Assembly: GCA_002633005.1 (NCBI GenBank)
Contig: NMRA01000143.1
Span: forward strand, 587,206-651,205
DNA length: 64,000 nt
Source of the DNA: Phoronis australis
Lineage: Eukaryota > Phoronida > Phoronidae
Reading direction: 5' to 3'
A program made the translations under genes and the position numbers. The notes below the pieces were generated by a model, which saw only the letters and a list, made by a program, of their open reading frames with translations, was not told the origin of the DNA and searched no databases. Shown here in pieces: positions 21,991 to 34,500 of the stretch (the first letter of the stretch is position 1; the number at the start of each line of letters is the position of its first letter).

Positions 21991-22748
21991 TCCAGCTATT
22001 TCAGAATTTTAAGAGCCAAGGTGGTAAATTACTCGTCGATGAAATTGAAAAGTTAGAAAAAATGAAGTTATCGACCAAAACAGAAAAAGTTCACAACTTT
22101 TAACATTACCAAAAAGAAAGTGCAAGGTCTTCTGGTAAGAACCACGGTCAAACAGATTGGGGAGGCGGAAATTCCATCTGAATATGTTCTTCATCCAAAA
22201 AATTGAAAATTGTCCTGTTAGGTAGGCACAGAGCCTTTCTATTGAAGGCAAATAACACTAAGACAAAAATAAGAATGAATTATTCATGAAATCAGGATAT
22301 TTTAGGATAAGTTGTACCAGGTTACGTGTTATGAAGTAGTCGGGTTTGACGTACTTGTGAAGGATGTTAAATATTTGAAGCCTTCCCAAATTGAAAAAGT
22401 ATTTGGAAGGACCTCTGACGTACGACGAAATAACTAATTGTTGACAAAAATGAAAAATAACGAGAGCCCTGGCTCGTATGACTTTGCATTTTAGATTCAA
22501 AAATACTATTGAACAGGTGTTGGTATTTTGTAGGACACTCTTTTAGTACAATTTTTGGTATCGGACAATTATCATGTAAATAAGGGGTTATTACTAAAAG
22601 GAGTGATAGAAACAAACATTATCTGAAGACCTAACTACCCATGTATTAACCTTTAAGGTTACTTACAAGTTAGCATCAGCAGAAGTTGCACTAGATGAAT
22701 GGATTGAAAGCACTAGGTGAATGGAATAAATTCCCGAGTTACAAACAA

Positions 22749-23030
22749 TGGCTAACCATCACGCTTGTTTGACATTCGACGTGGAGTTGAACAAGATAAC
22801 CTTTTCGTCTCCCTGTTTAATTATTATTTGTGCTGAGACAATAGCTCTCATGCTCAGACATGATAGCAATATAAAGGGTATTAAAATTGATGGCAACGGA
22901 TTTTGTATATCTCAGTATGCAAACGGTTCTGAATTTTCAATAAGGTCTGGATTAAAAATAGTTTGCCGATTCCTCTGACCTTCATATCAATATCGAAAAA
23001 GCAAAAGCTTTGGTTTGTTCGAGAAATTAT
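22749..23030 (+). pseudogene. LINE reverse transcriptase relic
   Basis: The frame reads SPCLIIICAETIALMLRHD, IKGIKIDG, SQYANGSEF (expected QYADD) and, after a frameshift, LHINIEKAKALVC. This is the core of a Tx1/L1-like reverse transcriptase, with the catalytic Asp pair lost. Confidence 0.7.
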
Positions 23031-23200
23031 TTTCTTCTTAAGTAGTGGTGCCATCTTATGCGTCGGCTTTTAACGCCATGAAATAGAACGTCACCTATTG
23101 GCTAGTTTTTTGCCGATTCTTCAATCAGCTGTCATGTTCATCTTCCACAAGGTTGCGTACATGTCAAAACAAATTATCGGAGTTGGTTTGACTTCGTTAT

Positions 23201-24916
23201 ACGTTTTTAACACCAAACGAATTTCTGAGAAAAATTTTCGTCTCCAGTTCCCGAACGATGTCACAAAAATCATCAAATGGCGCGTCTGCGTCGTGTCGGT
23301 CACAGGCGTGTTGTTAGTTCGCTACCGACTGTATATACTGTATAATGACCGAAAGCGACAAAGTATTCTCACAATACCTTTTATACAAAGCGACAGACAG
23401 AAACCGACTATCAAACTTGACGTTTTCATGAAGACGTAGTTTGCTGGATATCGCTAGCTTGACGCGTGCACCCAGTTAAAACGTTTTAACGTCGTCGTGT
23501 GAATGCAAAGTGTTGAAGTTAGCGGGGACGATTAACACCTCACACACGAGAATGAATTTGTGCTATCTTTTTACTCTGAAAAAATGACAGCGCTAACGTA
23601 CACGTGTCTTCTGTTATCGCATCACGTAAACACGTGCGGTTAATAAGATTTCGTGCTACGATCAGCAGCTGTCGTTCAACTCCGTTAAAACATTTGAGCA
23701 ATATCAAGTTTTTCGTGTGAACAGAACGCATTTTTAAGCTGAACCGTTTGTTAGATCGTTTTAGCTAAAAGCGAAAAGTAAGCCCGCGTGAGTTCAGCCA
23801 TAGATCGTCCGCATCACTGAGTCAATACATTCAAGCTATGTCCAATTGAATAAACTTTGTGTGTATAAAATTGTGTCCAGCAAGCAATTAGCGGAAAAGG
23901 TTTATCACTGGTCAATAGATAGCGCAGCCATTCCCCAGGGGCTGAGGTCTAATCTATTTTTTAGCATTTTTCTATTCTTTTTGTGTAAATACGTGTCTAT
24001 TATTCTACGCTGAAGTAAATTATGGTATACAGTTCACACGTCATGATCTCTAGATTTGAGCAACAAACTCGAGTAAAAACCCGATATTTCTGAAGTAGGA
24101 ACCCGAATTCCGACTGGAAATTATAATGTTAACATGCACACTCCCATGGAGGCTCGGGGCGAAGTGGGCAAAAAGGTCCGCCTCAGAGAAACAAAAAGTC
24201 CGTAAAAGTAGAATAAGAGACAAAAGTCCATTAAAAAGGCAACAATTTGGCGAATGCACAATTCGTAGCTCTGAACGTAAACCACAGCGTACTTGGGCAC
24301 AGAATAGTAGACAGTGTCTGAATTCGTACAAAAATAAAACGGAAATGCCAAATTCGAGTTCGATTTTGTTATTTTGAGTACAAAGATCTTCAAAAGGCAT
24401 CTTGGTATTTGAAAAGAATACAGGTGCTCAAGCGTACCCATCCAATCTACAGGCGATTCCCAACGAGCCTCGTTGTGGTGAATGATTGACAGTAGTCGGC
24501 ATTTTCAGCCACTGCAGGAGGTCTTGTGGGCAAACTGAACCGTTTTTCTCAGAGCTCCTGTCAAGCACGTTGGTGTTGTTGAAAATTCATGGGATTCAGC
24601 AGCAGTAGCTGATTTGTGCCTCTTTTTCCACGAGACGCGATAAGTAATCTGCAGCCGACACTGACAAGCGCAAAATTGGATGACGTAATTGGAACGCGCG
24701 CACTGGCTAGTATAAAACATAGTTATCGGAGATTTGTTAAAATGGCACACCGCGTTGTGTCCAGGGAAAAAACATTCATTTAGCCAATGGTAGTCGTATC
24801 AACTAATTGGGCTAGTAAACTTGTTAATTCTTTTCCACGCACTATCATGTATTATTGTTCGCAAAAGGGAACAAGTGCATGAAAGCAACGTACCTTTTCG
24901 TTCCATTTTGATGCCA
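23201..24916. repeat. Tandem near-identical block, copy 1
   Basis: About 1716 bases that recur at 25299-27006 with scattered substitutions and small indels. It holds no gene. It includes a relative of the TTAA element beginning GTTAACATGCACACTCCC. Confidence 0.85.
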
Positions 24917-25297
24917 TTCAGGGGCGGATCTACGTTTTCAGTAAGGGGGGGATTTAGGATTCCCGCAAAGGTCGAATCCGAGGCACGTGGCGCCGAGAGG
25001 GGGGAGGTCGGGAGGGGGGTTTCCCCCCTCCGTGTAAGACCATTTTTTATTTTTTGTAGCCAAATAGTGAAATTTCCATGCATCCTGGTAAGTTTCTGGC
25101 ACTAATAACATGTCTCTTGAGTTTTTCTTAAGATAATTTAAAACCCTTCTCGATTTCGTCGCATGAACGTGGCTCACAAGTTTCGTGAAACCATATTTGT
25201 GCACATCTGGGTATGAATCACGCCACCAGCAAAAATTTTTGTTGGAACATCTGCTTATACACACCTTTTTAGCATACGAAAAGTCGTATATGAAAAA
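24917..25297. repeat. GC-rich dispersed repeat plus flank, present only after copy 1
   Basis: Begins AGGGGCGGATCTACGTTTTC and carries GCGCCGAGAGGGGGGAGG. Related to 2855-2965. It marks where copy 1 diverges from copy 2, as an allele-specific insertion would. Confidence 0.6.
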
Positions 25298-25298
25298 N

Positions 25299-27006
25299 AC
25301 GTTTTTAACACCAAACGAATTTCTGAGAAAAATTTTCGTCACCAATTCCCGAACGATGTCACAAAAATCATCAAATGGCGCGTCTGCGTCGTGTCGGTCA
25401 CAGGCGTGTTGTTAGCTCGCTACCGACTGTATACTGTAATGACCGAAAGCGACAAAATATTCTCACAATACCTTTTATACAAAGCCACAGACAGAAACCG
25501 ACTATCAAACTTGACGTTTTCATGAAGACGTAGTTTGCTGGATATCGCTAGCTTGACGCGTGCACCCAGTTAACACGTTTTAACGTCGTCGTGTGAATGC
25601 AAAGTGTTGTATAGTTGGCGGGGACGATTAACACCTCACACACGAGAATGAATTTGTGCTATCTTTTTACTCTGAAAAAATGACAGCACTAACGTACACG
25701 TGTCTTCTGTCGCATCACGTGAACACGTGCGGTTAATAAGATTTCGTGTTACGATCAGCAGCTGTCGTACAACTCCGTTCAAATATTTTAGCAATATCAA
25801 GTTTTTCGTGTGAACAGAACGCATTTTAAGCAGAACCGTTTGTTAGATCGTTTTAGCTAAAAGCCAAAATTAAGCCCGCGTGAGTTCAGCCATAGATCGT
25901 CCGCATCACTGAGTCAATACATTCAAGCTATGTCAAATTGAATAAACTTTGTGTGTATAAAATTGTGTCCAGCAAGCAATTAGCGGAAAAGGTTTATCAC
26001 TGGTCAATATATAGCGCAGCCATTCCCCAGGGGCTGAGGTCTAATCTATTTTTTAGCATTTTTCTTTTTTTGTGTAAATACGTGTCTATTATTCTACGCT
26101 CAAGTAAATTATGGTATACAGTTCACACTTCATGATTTCTAGATTTGAGCAACAAACTCGAGTAAAAACCTGATATTTCAAGTAAGAACCCGAATTCCGA
26201 CTGGAAATTATAATGTTAACGTGCACACTCCCATGGAGGCTCGGGGCGAAGTGGGCAAAAAGGTCCGCTTCAGAGAAACAAAAAGTCCGTAAAAGTAGAA
26301 TAAGCGACAAAAGTCCATTAAAAAGGCAGGAATTTGGCGAATGCACAATTCGTAGCTCTGAACGTAAACCACAGCGTACTTGGGCACAGAAAAGTAGACA
26401 CTGTCTGAATTCGTACAAAAATAAAACGGAAATGCCAAATTCGAGTTCGATTTTGTTATTTTGAGTACAAAGATCTGCAAAAAGCATCTTGGTATTTGAA
26501 AAGAATACAGGTGCTCAAGCGTACCCATCCAATATACAGGCCATTCCCAACGAGCCTCGTTGTGGTGAATGATTGACAGTAGTCGGCATTTTCAGTCACT
26601 GCAGGAGGTCTTGTGGGCAAACAGAACCGTTTTTCTCAGAGCTCCTGTCAAGCACATTGGTGTTGTTGAAAATTCATGGGATTCAGCAGCAGTAGCTGAT
26701 TTGTGCCTCTTTTTCCACGAGACGCGATAAGTAATCTGCAGCCGACACTGACAAGCGCAAAATTGGATGACGTAATTCGAACGCGCGCACTGGCTAGTAT
26801 AAAACATAGTTATCGGATATTTGTTAAAATGGCACACCGCGTTGTGTCCAGGGAAAAAACATTGATTTAGCCAATGGTAGTCGTATCAACTAATTGGGCT
26901 AGTAAACTTGTTAATTCTTTTCCACGCCCTATCATGTATTATTGTTCGCAAAAGGGTACAAGTGCATGAAAGCAACGTACCTTTTCGTTCCATTTTGATG
27001 CCATTC
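25299..27006. repeat. Tandem near-identical block, copy 2
   Basis: Begins at the base right after the single N at 25298. Identity with copy 1 is high by eye (mid to high 90s per cent). Most likely the other haplotype. Confidence 0.85.
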
Positions 27007-28116
27007 GACAGATATACATGTATTGTGACTGTAGATTTGACAGAGTTAACATTAACTGCACTTGACTGACTTGGTCCATTCTGCCGGCTAACTAAGGCAT
27101 ATATGATATGTCTGTAAGCCGGAAGTCGTCATAGAGAACTAATATTTTTGCCCGGGTTGCCCTGGTGTATCATCAAATTTTGACTCCCGTGGAAAAATGA
27201 CGGGGTTCATATTTTCAACGTTTTCAACAGAAAAATGACCTTTTTTAACGTTAAAATTAACCCGGCCAGTTTAATAACGACCCTCGTAACAGTCGGCGTT
27301 TTGTTTAGTTAGCACCTCTTTCACCCCCGGTTAACCCTCTATTCATTTATTGTATCCAACGTTAGTGGCGTCCAATTACCCGGATGGCCCTCATTCACCC
27401 ATTGTGAGAACTCTTCAGATGTGGGGCCCTCTGACAGTAAGTACCACAATAAATCCACCCCTGTTTCTATCTGTACCGCGTAGGCATAATGCGACCAATT
27501 TTCATAACTGAGCATAGAATTCTAGCCCTGGAACTTTGATACCAACTCCCGCACGTGACCAATGTTTTCTATTATTAGAGCTTGCGACCCCGATACTAAC
27601 CGCCAAAGTTTGCACTGTAAATTTCCGGCAGTCTGCTCGACTAAGTTTTGAGCGAGTATAAGATGTCTAAGGTTGTAATTATCAAATCAAGCCTAATTTC
27701 ATCGCTTCATTTTCATTTTGGCATTTTTGTTCATCAAGCGAGACTCTTGAGATATGCTTATAGACACCCAGCGATTTTCGGCAAAATTAATCAATAAATG
27801 AGACATTCAAGGGCGGATCCAGGATTTTGAGTTGGGGGCCGGGGGGCAGGGCACAGGAATAAGCAAAATTTCGCCTTAAGCGCGCGCCAAGCTTAAAATG
27901 TGGGGATGTAGGGGGTCTCGAATTTTTGGGTTTGTAGACCTTATCACTAAAAAATTCAAGGCCTATGCATTGTGCATTCGCCCCCNCCTCCAGTCTTAAA
28001 ACCGTATTTTTTGTTAAAACACCTATCAAACTACATGCAGGGAGTGTTACAATCACGTTACAGTATTTTACGGAAGTGACTTTTGGTTTTTTAGTGTTTG
28101 TTCTGCAATTATAAAA

Positions 28117-28367
28117 CATGCACGCACCCAGCCTACAATATGGGGGGCTCGAATTCTCGAGGTTGCTAAGAAAAGGGCGGGCGGACTAAGTAAAAAAAAA
28201 AAAATAAAAACAAAACGGGAGTACCGCTGTCTGAATTGCACCTTTGCGCATATTTAGTGGTCTCTTGTCCCATTTTCTATAACTTTTTGTCTCTCGGGGG
28301 GCGGACTTTTTTGTCCACTTCTCCAAATGGGGGGCTCGTTCGAGCCCCCCCCCCAGGTGCGCGCATG
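28117..28367. mobile_element. CATGCACGCACC element, second copy
   Basis: Ends CATGCACGCACCC and GGTGCGCGCATG are mirrored, and the interior has GGGGGGCTCG and CTCGTTCGAGCCCCCC. Same family as 5219-5447. Its flanks are AT-rich but a clean TTAA pair is not seen. Confidence 0.6.
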
Positions 28368-28403
28368 ATAAATTACAAGAGTAGGCCCTACTAACAGTTG
28401 TGT

Positions 28404-28769
28404 TTACGTAAATTCTGAAAAACCACTCGAGGACGGGGGAGCGGCTTCTGTAGATGCAGGTGTTGTATTGTGAGCTCTCCAGACTTTGTCTAATTTCTGT
28501 TTAAAATTGACTTTTTGTGGCGTTGAAATCTGGTAAGGAAGTGAAGTTAATGCCCAAGAAAGTTGCTGAGCAGTGAAGTTATAAGTGTATTGGAAAACTA
28601 ACTGGGCAAAGATATACTGCTTTACCCTAGTCCTGTTCCTCACTCTACAGTCAGCTTCATACACAGCCTGTGTCAGCATTTTGCTTGAGTGACACGCCCT
28701 CCTGTGGTGGTACCCGTAGAACACCAAGCCCACTATGGTCAACTGAAAGACTGCAAAGCCTGTTGACAA
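28404..28769 (-). CDS. Unidentified 121-codon open frame
   Basis: It opens with a hydrophobic stretch (AVFQLTIVGLVFYGY) followed by basic residues and a C-terminal Ser/Pro-rich tail. Not recognised. It overlaps the upstream end of a LINE ORF1 relic on the other strand, so it is likely part of a mobile element or spurious. Confidence 0.2.
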   Translation of the reverse strand: MSTGFAVFQLTIVGLVFYGYHHRRACHSSKMLTQAVYEADCRVRNRTRVKQYIFAQLVFQYTYNFTAQQLSWALTSLPYQISTPQKVNFKQKLDKVWRAHNTTPASTEAAPPSSSGFSEFT

Positions 28770-28849
28770 TAGATTTAAATAAGGTCATGCGGTGCGTAGC
28801 CGTGGATCCTAGACAGGTAGAGGGAAAGTTAGAAAGACTTGGGGAAAAA

Positions 28850-29300
28850 TTATGAATTCTGTCATGGCTGTCATCAAAGAGGACTTTTCTAGTTTGAATA
28901 CTGAACTGTTAAAGTTGAAGGCGCAGAACAAGGAATTCAGAGAAAAATTAAACCTTTTTGGGTAGTACTGCAGGAGAAATAGTATTAGAATCTACGATGT
29001 GCAAGAGGAAGAAACAGAAAACTGTCTCCAAACTGTGAAAGATTTCTTTGAGAAGTCAATGAAGTTGAAAGTTACTGCTACAGAAATTGGCGGTGCTCAT
29101 AGAATTGGAACTGTCAATAGCCTGGATGAAAAGGAGGTTACGTTCGCTGTCGCAGGCGTCTACTGTGAGTGTGAAACCAAGACCATTGTCTCCTACCAGA
29201 AGTAATGAAAGTAAAAAAATCCTCGGATGAAAGCGACAGGTCATCATATTCCGGAATATTTGGCCCACCAGAGCTACAAATTGTTGAAGGCATCTTTTCA
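28850..29300 (+). pseudogene. LINE ORF1-like relic
   Basis: A coiled-coil-like segment LNTELLKLKAQNKEFREKLN leads, across a stop or frameshift, to RRNSIRIYDVQEEETENC and KVTATEIGGAHRIG. These match the RRM-like core of L1-type ORF1 proteins (RRNxxRIxG...AHRxG). Nothing remains intact. Confidence 0.6.
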
Positions 29301-29449
29301 AGACCCCCGGGTGAAGAGTAGCTGGTCGAGCGATAGTCGTATTTTCATCCAGTTGACCGATAAAAACAATGCGAAACTGATGAAGAATGAAGCCAGCATA
29401 TAATTCTTTTTGATACTGTCGTTGCAACAGGCATTGCCCAGTATCGACA

Positions 29450-31390
29450 CGGAAACTGACTGACGGAGACTGTAACTTTCAGTTATGTTTTTGTTCGCGC
29501 TATCTTTCGTCTGTTTGTGTACATGCGCAAGTGGATGTTATTTGGTTTACGACATGGATAAGTCTTACTTACGTTTTGGTGAGAGGAATTCCTAACGATT
29601 ATCATGGCTAAGCATAACTAGCTCACTTTAAATTGTAGGGGCTTATTTCTGGATTATTTCTTGGAAACCATTATACATCAAACGACTCCGCCCTATGGAA
29701 TATGGTTGAGTAAATACCACGAGGACTGCGCGGTTTGATATTAATTGACGTTACACCAGATACAAGTTCTCACACTGATGAAGGTGACATCATAAAGTGT
29801 TACAGTGTTCTTAGAAAAACGCTATTGGGTTGATGGGGCTACCCTCATTGTAAATATCACATTAATAAATAAATAATAAAAGGCTGTGCGACACGTTTAG
29901 GATATTCAGTGATAAACACTTGATCGCACTTTTTACTTTTTAAAAATTTATGACACTTATACCTTATCTAGAAAGTGTAGCCAAACGTCGCTCGGCTGCT
30001 TTGTAGACTGGCTGAGAACCTTGTGGCGTAGTCTCATGTTCAAATGGCACCGGCACCAAGGAGTTTTTTAAATTCCGACAACAGTGCTCGTCACCAGCAC
30101 GAGTGCCCCAAGTCATTAGTGATTGTTCCACCCGGAGAGATGAGCAGGATGTTGGTGTAAATAAACCAATGGATTTTAGAAATGACATTACCACATCATC
30201 ACCTGACCTCACAGCCGTTTCAGGAAACAATTCATGATACATTGGGTTTTGGTATCGGCCATGTAATGATGCGCAGCCGGACATTTTAATGACTTTTTGT
30301 GGCACCCCATAGTGACCTTAATGACGCGATGGATTTTGGGTGAAAATAAAATCACGTAGGAAGTGGCGGGAAATGACACCTGGGATTCAGGGATAGCCAA
30401 ACGCAACTGAACATTTTTATCGAAATCATCTGTTTACAATTTGAAGTTAAAGCTTCCCTTTCTCCTAATTGGCTGGCTGAAAAGGACACATCAACACATA
30501 GAATCAGACATGTTTTTCTCATAGAATTGTCACATAATATCCCTTACCGTAGTAGGATGCCATCCCCGTTATTGGCACTAATGCGTCAAAACAAAAGCGC
30601 CATTTTCGAGTTCGCATTTTTAAGATTGGCCAACACTAGTTAATTCTGGAGGGATTTCTTGGGTCTCTGATGGTTTCGCTCTTCCTGTTAGCAACGTTAA
30701 CAGTCACGTCACAATTATTGCGAGACCGATTTTATGAAAATCAAATTCCTATTTTGTTTTTAGACAGCTAACTAGGGCGAAACACAGCTTCAATTTGCTT
30801 TCTTTCTTTCACGGTCTTGAAGACGTTCTCAATTGTTTTAATACTTACTTGTACTTTCAAGAAACTTAAGGATGTCATTAGCATGTAGACCTTTTACAAG
30901 TGATAGTTAAGCCAGCAACTGAATCAAATCCGAACTCGGTGATTAATATAATGACATTTGACCTATCTTGATAATTAACTATTTTTCGAAACGTTTTGTA
31001 GGAAAACATGATCATCTTTGACTGCAACTCCGCAAAATACAAACGCCTTCGGAAAGACTGAGGGTTCAGAGCTAAGAGCAAAGTTGGAATTTGGTTTGGT
31101 ATTAAAAATCTGCAATAGTAAATAAAGAAAACACAACCTTACGTCCAGACAACTGATCGGCCCATTAAACTATTTTGCATTATTGAAAACATTCTTGGAA
31201 GAGCCGTACTAAACGTTTCGAAAACGTAATTATCCTTGTGGAAGACATGTCACTTTGGAAATACGAAAGGCGCAACAGAGGCGCTTAAATTAGAAAACGC
31301 AAATGCATGACAAATTTTCCACATAATATCGCATTACGACAACATGGTATGCTTCAGCACACCCTTCGGACCCAAGGTTATCTCCTTTTT
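29450..31390. other. Intergenic stretch upstream of the lectin/vWA gene
   Basis: No coding exon seen on either strand. It should contain upstream control sequence of the plus-strand gene; no specific site can be named. Confidence 0.4.
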
Positions 31391-31400
31391 GCTGCGGCGA

Positions 31401-31410
31401 TATAAAGCGC
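31401..31410 (+). promoter_or_regulatory. TATA box of the lectin/vWA gene
   Basis: TATAAAGCGC lies 49 bases before the start codon. A TCAGAC initiator-like start about 31 bases downstream (31431) fits the usual TATA spacing and leaves a very short leader. Confidence 0.65.
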
Positions 31411-31449
31411 CGCTATCTCCCGTGCGCCCCTCAGACAAGCCTGGACGCC

Positions 31450-31522
31450 ATGATTCGTCTGTTAGTAGTTGTCGGGGCTTTACTGGCCTCCGCCAACTCC
31501 AAGACAGTCCAGAAACGGGCGG
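31450..31522 (+). CDS. Exon 1: signal peptide
   Basis: MIRLLVVVGALLASANS is a clear secretion signal, followed by KTVQKR, which could also be a basic cleavage site. Donor GTACGT, phase 1. The ATG is the first after the TATA box. Confidence 0.85.
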
Positions 31523-34500
31523 GTACGTATTATTATTGAATACAATTCTTATAAACTCTACGCCATTATTCCACGTTTCTATGAAGCGACATTGCATGGT
31601 TCTGTTTTGGAGACAAATAACTTATTTTTGTCGTCATCATAAGTAAAAAAACGAACCAGTCCTCTGGAAAATACTGCCTTGATAATGAATGAGACAAACA
31701 TGTGAGCAAGTTTTATGAACTGTGCACAGATGTTGCATTTAAAGTTAATATGAAGCAAGAAAGACGGTTTGGGCGCTTAAAAGGATACTAAACCCGATTT
31801 TTGACTTAGTAAACGGATACTGATGCCGGCTTAAAACTTTGAAACAAAAAGACGCTATGCGGACCTTGGACAATCCTAAAAAATTTCCCAACTTCCATAA
31901 CGCTGTACAAAATATGTTAAATTAGCATGGATTGCGTTACTAACGCTTCGGCATCAAGCTTGGGTTTAACTATCGTTTTTAATCTGACAATATCTATTAA
32001 ACTCGTTGAAGTGCAGCAGTGTCAACATAAAACACTTAAAGCACAAAACAGAAGTTAAAATGAACCTCTCAAAGACGTTCGGTAATCGATGTTCAGTTGT
32101 CAATCGATTTTATTTTCATCTAGTCGAAAAATGTTGCATACCTCCTGAGAGTTCACTTATTCGTCACTCACGCAACCCACTTGACGTCACAAATATTTTT
32201 TAATTTTAAGTAGCCTGGTGTTAAACAGGATGTGGAGTCAAACAAAGTACAGATTGCAAGAGAAAGGTGAAATTCTTGTGGAATACAAACAAAATTAATT
32301 CGATTTTGTCAAATTTTACCGCCCCCAACTCCCCAACGAATCTGCTATATTGAAACAACTTTCACCCCCACCCCACCCCCATCGTCAACAATTTAGAAAA
32401 CTCCCCCTGTCGTCACAGGGTTCCTAGGCTTTCCCATTTGGGGGCAAATTACATAGAATTTCCCGCATTTCATCCATACATGTATATTTCACACTATTCA
32501 CGCACGTTATTTCACATTAGATGCACATCTTGTGAACATTTGCTGTTGAGGGTACATTTTCCTGAATTTCTTCTTATAGGCAATAATCAATGAATTCAAT
32601 TGTTCGTTAAATGTTATATAGCCAAAAACATCCAGTAGACTTGATAATTAAAAAATTTATTCAGCGTAGTGAATGCTTACAATTAACTACGAGTTCTTAC
32701 TAAATTAGCTTACAACTGCAAACATGACCTAAACATTGCATTCGATTTTCGTAATTACTGTACCTACACACGTAAGTAAGTAAACCAACATACGAACCCT
32801 TAAATGTTGCAGTAAGTTAATACTGACGTGCTGAGCCGCCAAATGCATGGAACACTGCTCAAAAAGGGTTACACGTGTGCGTAGTTATGTTATAGTGCTT
32901 TCAGCACTGTTCCATTAGTGTGCTCCATTGTTCCAGTCCAGTATCCCTGCTCCATTGTTCCAGTCCAGTATCCCTGCTCAACTCTCATCCTTCATACTCT
33001 TCTCTCTCTTTAAATTTCCAAGAAATTTGACAAATGAGTGTAATTTTTCAGGGAAGAGCAGATGGGAAACTTTGATTTACATGTCATTCGGTGTATACAT
33101 GTAGCTTGTGGGCTTTCATCCTATTATGGAAAAATACTGTTTTAGAAGAAAGGTTACTAAGAAACGAGTCATGATGGACCTGGTGCAGGTTTTGGTTTCA
33201 GGAACATGGTTCTCGTTTGAATTGTAAAGAAAAACGGTTAGGAATTTTTCCATTGCATCACACTGCTTTTAACAAAAGTTGGAGAATTTCAAAATTTTAG
33301 AAAATGAAAATTTCTGAATCAATGCGCTCTACAGAAAGTCATCATAACCAGTCGTGTTTAAGGGCACTTCCTTTTGACTCACTACCTAAAATGCAACTAA
33401 AGAAACAGATCGCTCTAATACACACCATTTTAAAAACTGATCTCCGTCATTAAACTTGTCATTCAAGGCGTCAACACAAAGACGAGAACAATTACACTTG
33501 CTGGGGTGCCAACTCGTCCGAAACTGGGTACGTCCAAGTAAATGGGAGGTGACCCTTTAATTAAGGCAAGCGAAACTTTGAGACAAATTGAGAGAGCTAT
33601 TTTCGAGATTTTTAAGTTGATGTCGTAATGTTAAATCATCTTTCTGAAAGCTTGAACCTCTGAAAAATATCAATTTTGTGACTTTGTTTTTTAGTTATAA
33701 TTTTTTATAAATCCGTTTTCTCTCACTGTAAATCTTCCTAGGGTAAGATGTTCAACCTAATGTCGTGAATTTAAAACTCATTACATTTAGCCAATGTACA
33801 AACACTCCAAATTAATAACTCTATTTACTACTCACTACATTTAGCCAATGTACAAACACTCCAAATTAATAACTCTGTTTATTACTCACTACATTTAGCC
33901 AATGTACAAACACTCCAAATTAATAACTGTATTTAATACAAACTACATTTAACCAATGCACAAACACGCCAAATTAATAACTCTATTTACTACTCACTAC
34001 ATTTAGCCAATGTACAAACACGCCAAATTAATAACTGTATTTAATACTCACTACATTTAGCCAATGTACAAACACGCCAAATTAATAACTCTATTTACTA
34101 CTGACTACATTTATCCAATGTACAAACACGCCCAATTAATAACTCTATTTCAGTTTCTTAGGAATTAGGAGCAAACAGATATCCGACTTGCTTTTTTGAG
34201 TAGTGTATAAAGCAAAGGCGCACTTAGCAAAGGCGCACTTAGCAAAGGCGCACTTAGCGTGGCATTTGAGATTTCTTCTAGTTATTGTTAAGTTGCACGA
34301 TTTTTTCAAATCCGTACTTTCCAGTAAGCAATTTTAAGCAATTCCCGGAGACATATGCACAGATGCCTGATCAAGGTTTCCGACGGTGCAATGGAGGTCT
34401 CCCCCAGCAATTTTTCAGAGTTTGTGGTAGCTATTACAGCTTAAAGGTATAGGCCTATTGTCGGTTTTAGGACGAAAAAACGGTTTGTTGTTGGTGTTAT

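Noticed and set aside
22000-22615. Minus-strand frames with LINE-like wording (YFFNLGRLQIFN)
   Set aside because: Possibly LINE C-terminal debris, but no motif is clear enough to call.
22640-22700. Hydrophobic minus-strand segment SIHLVQLLLMLT before a GTAAGT donor, considered as a signal exon
   Set aside because: A stop lies just upstream in frame and the only ATG is too close to the donor; the area is LINE debris.
24126-26837. Paired open frames of 80-130 codons present in both tandem copies
   Set aside because: They repeat only because the block is duplicated; no domain, and frames on both strands overlap.
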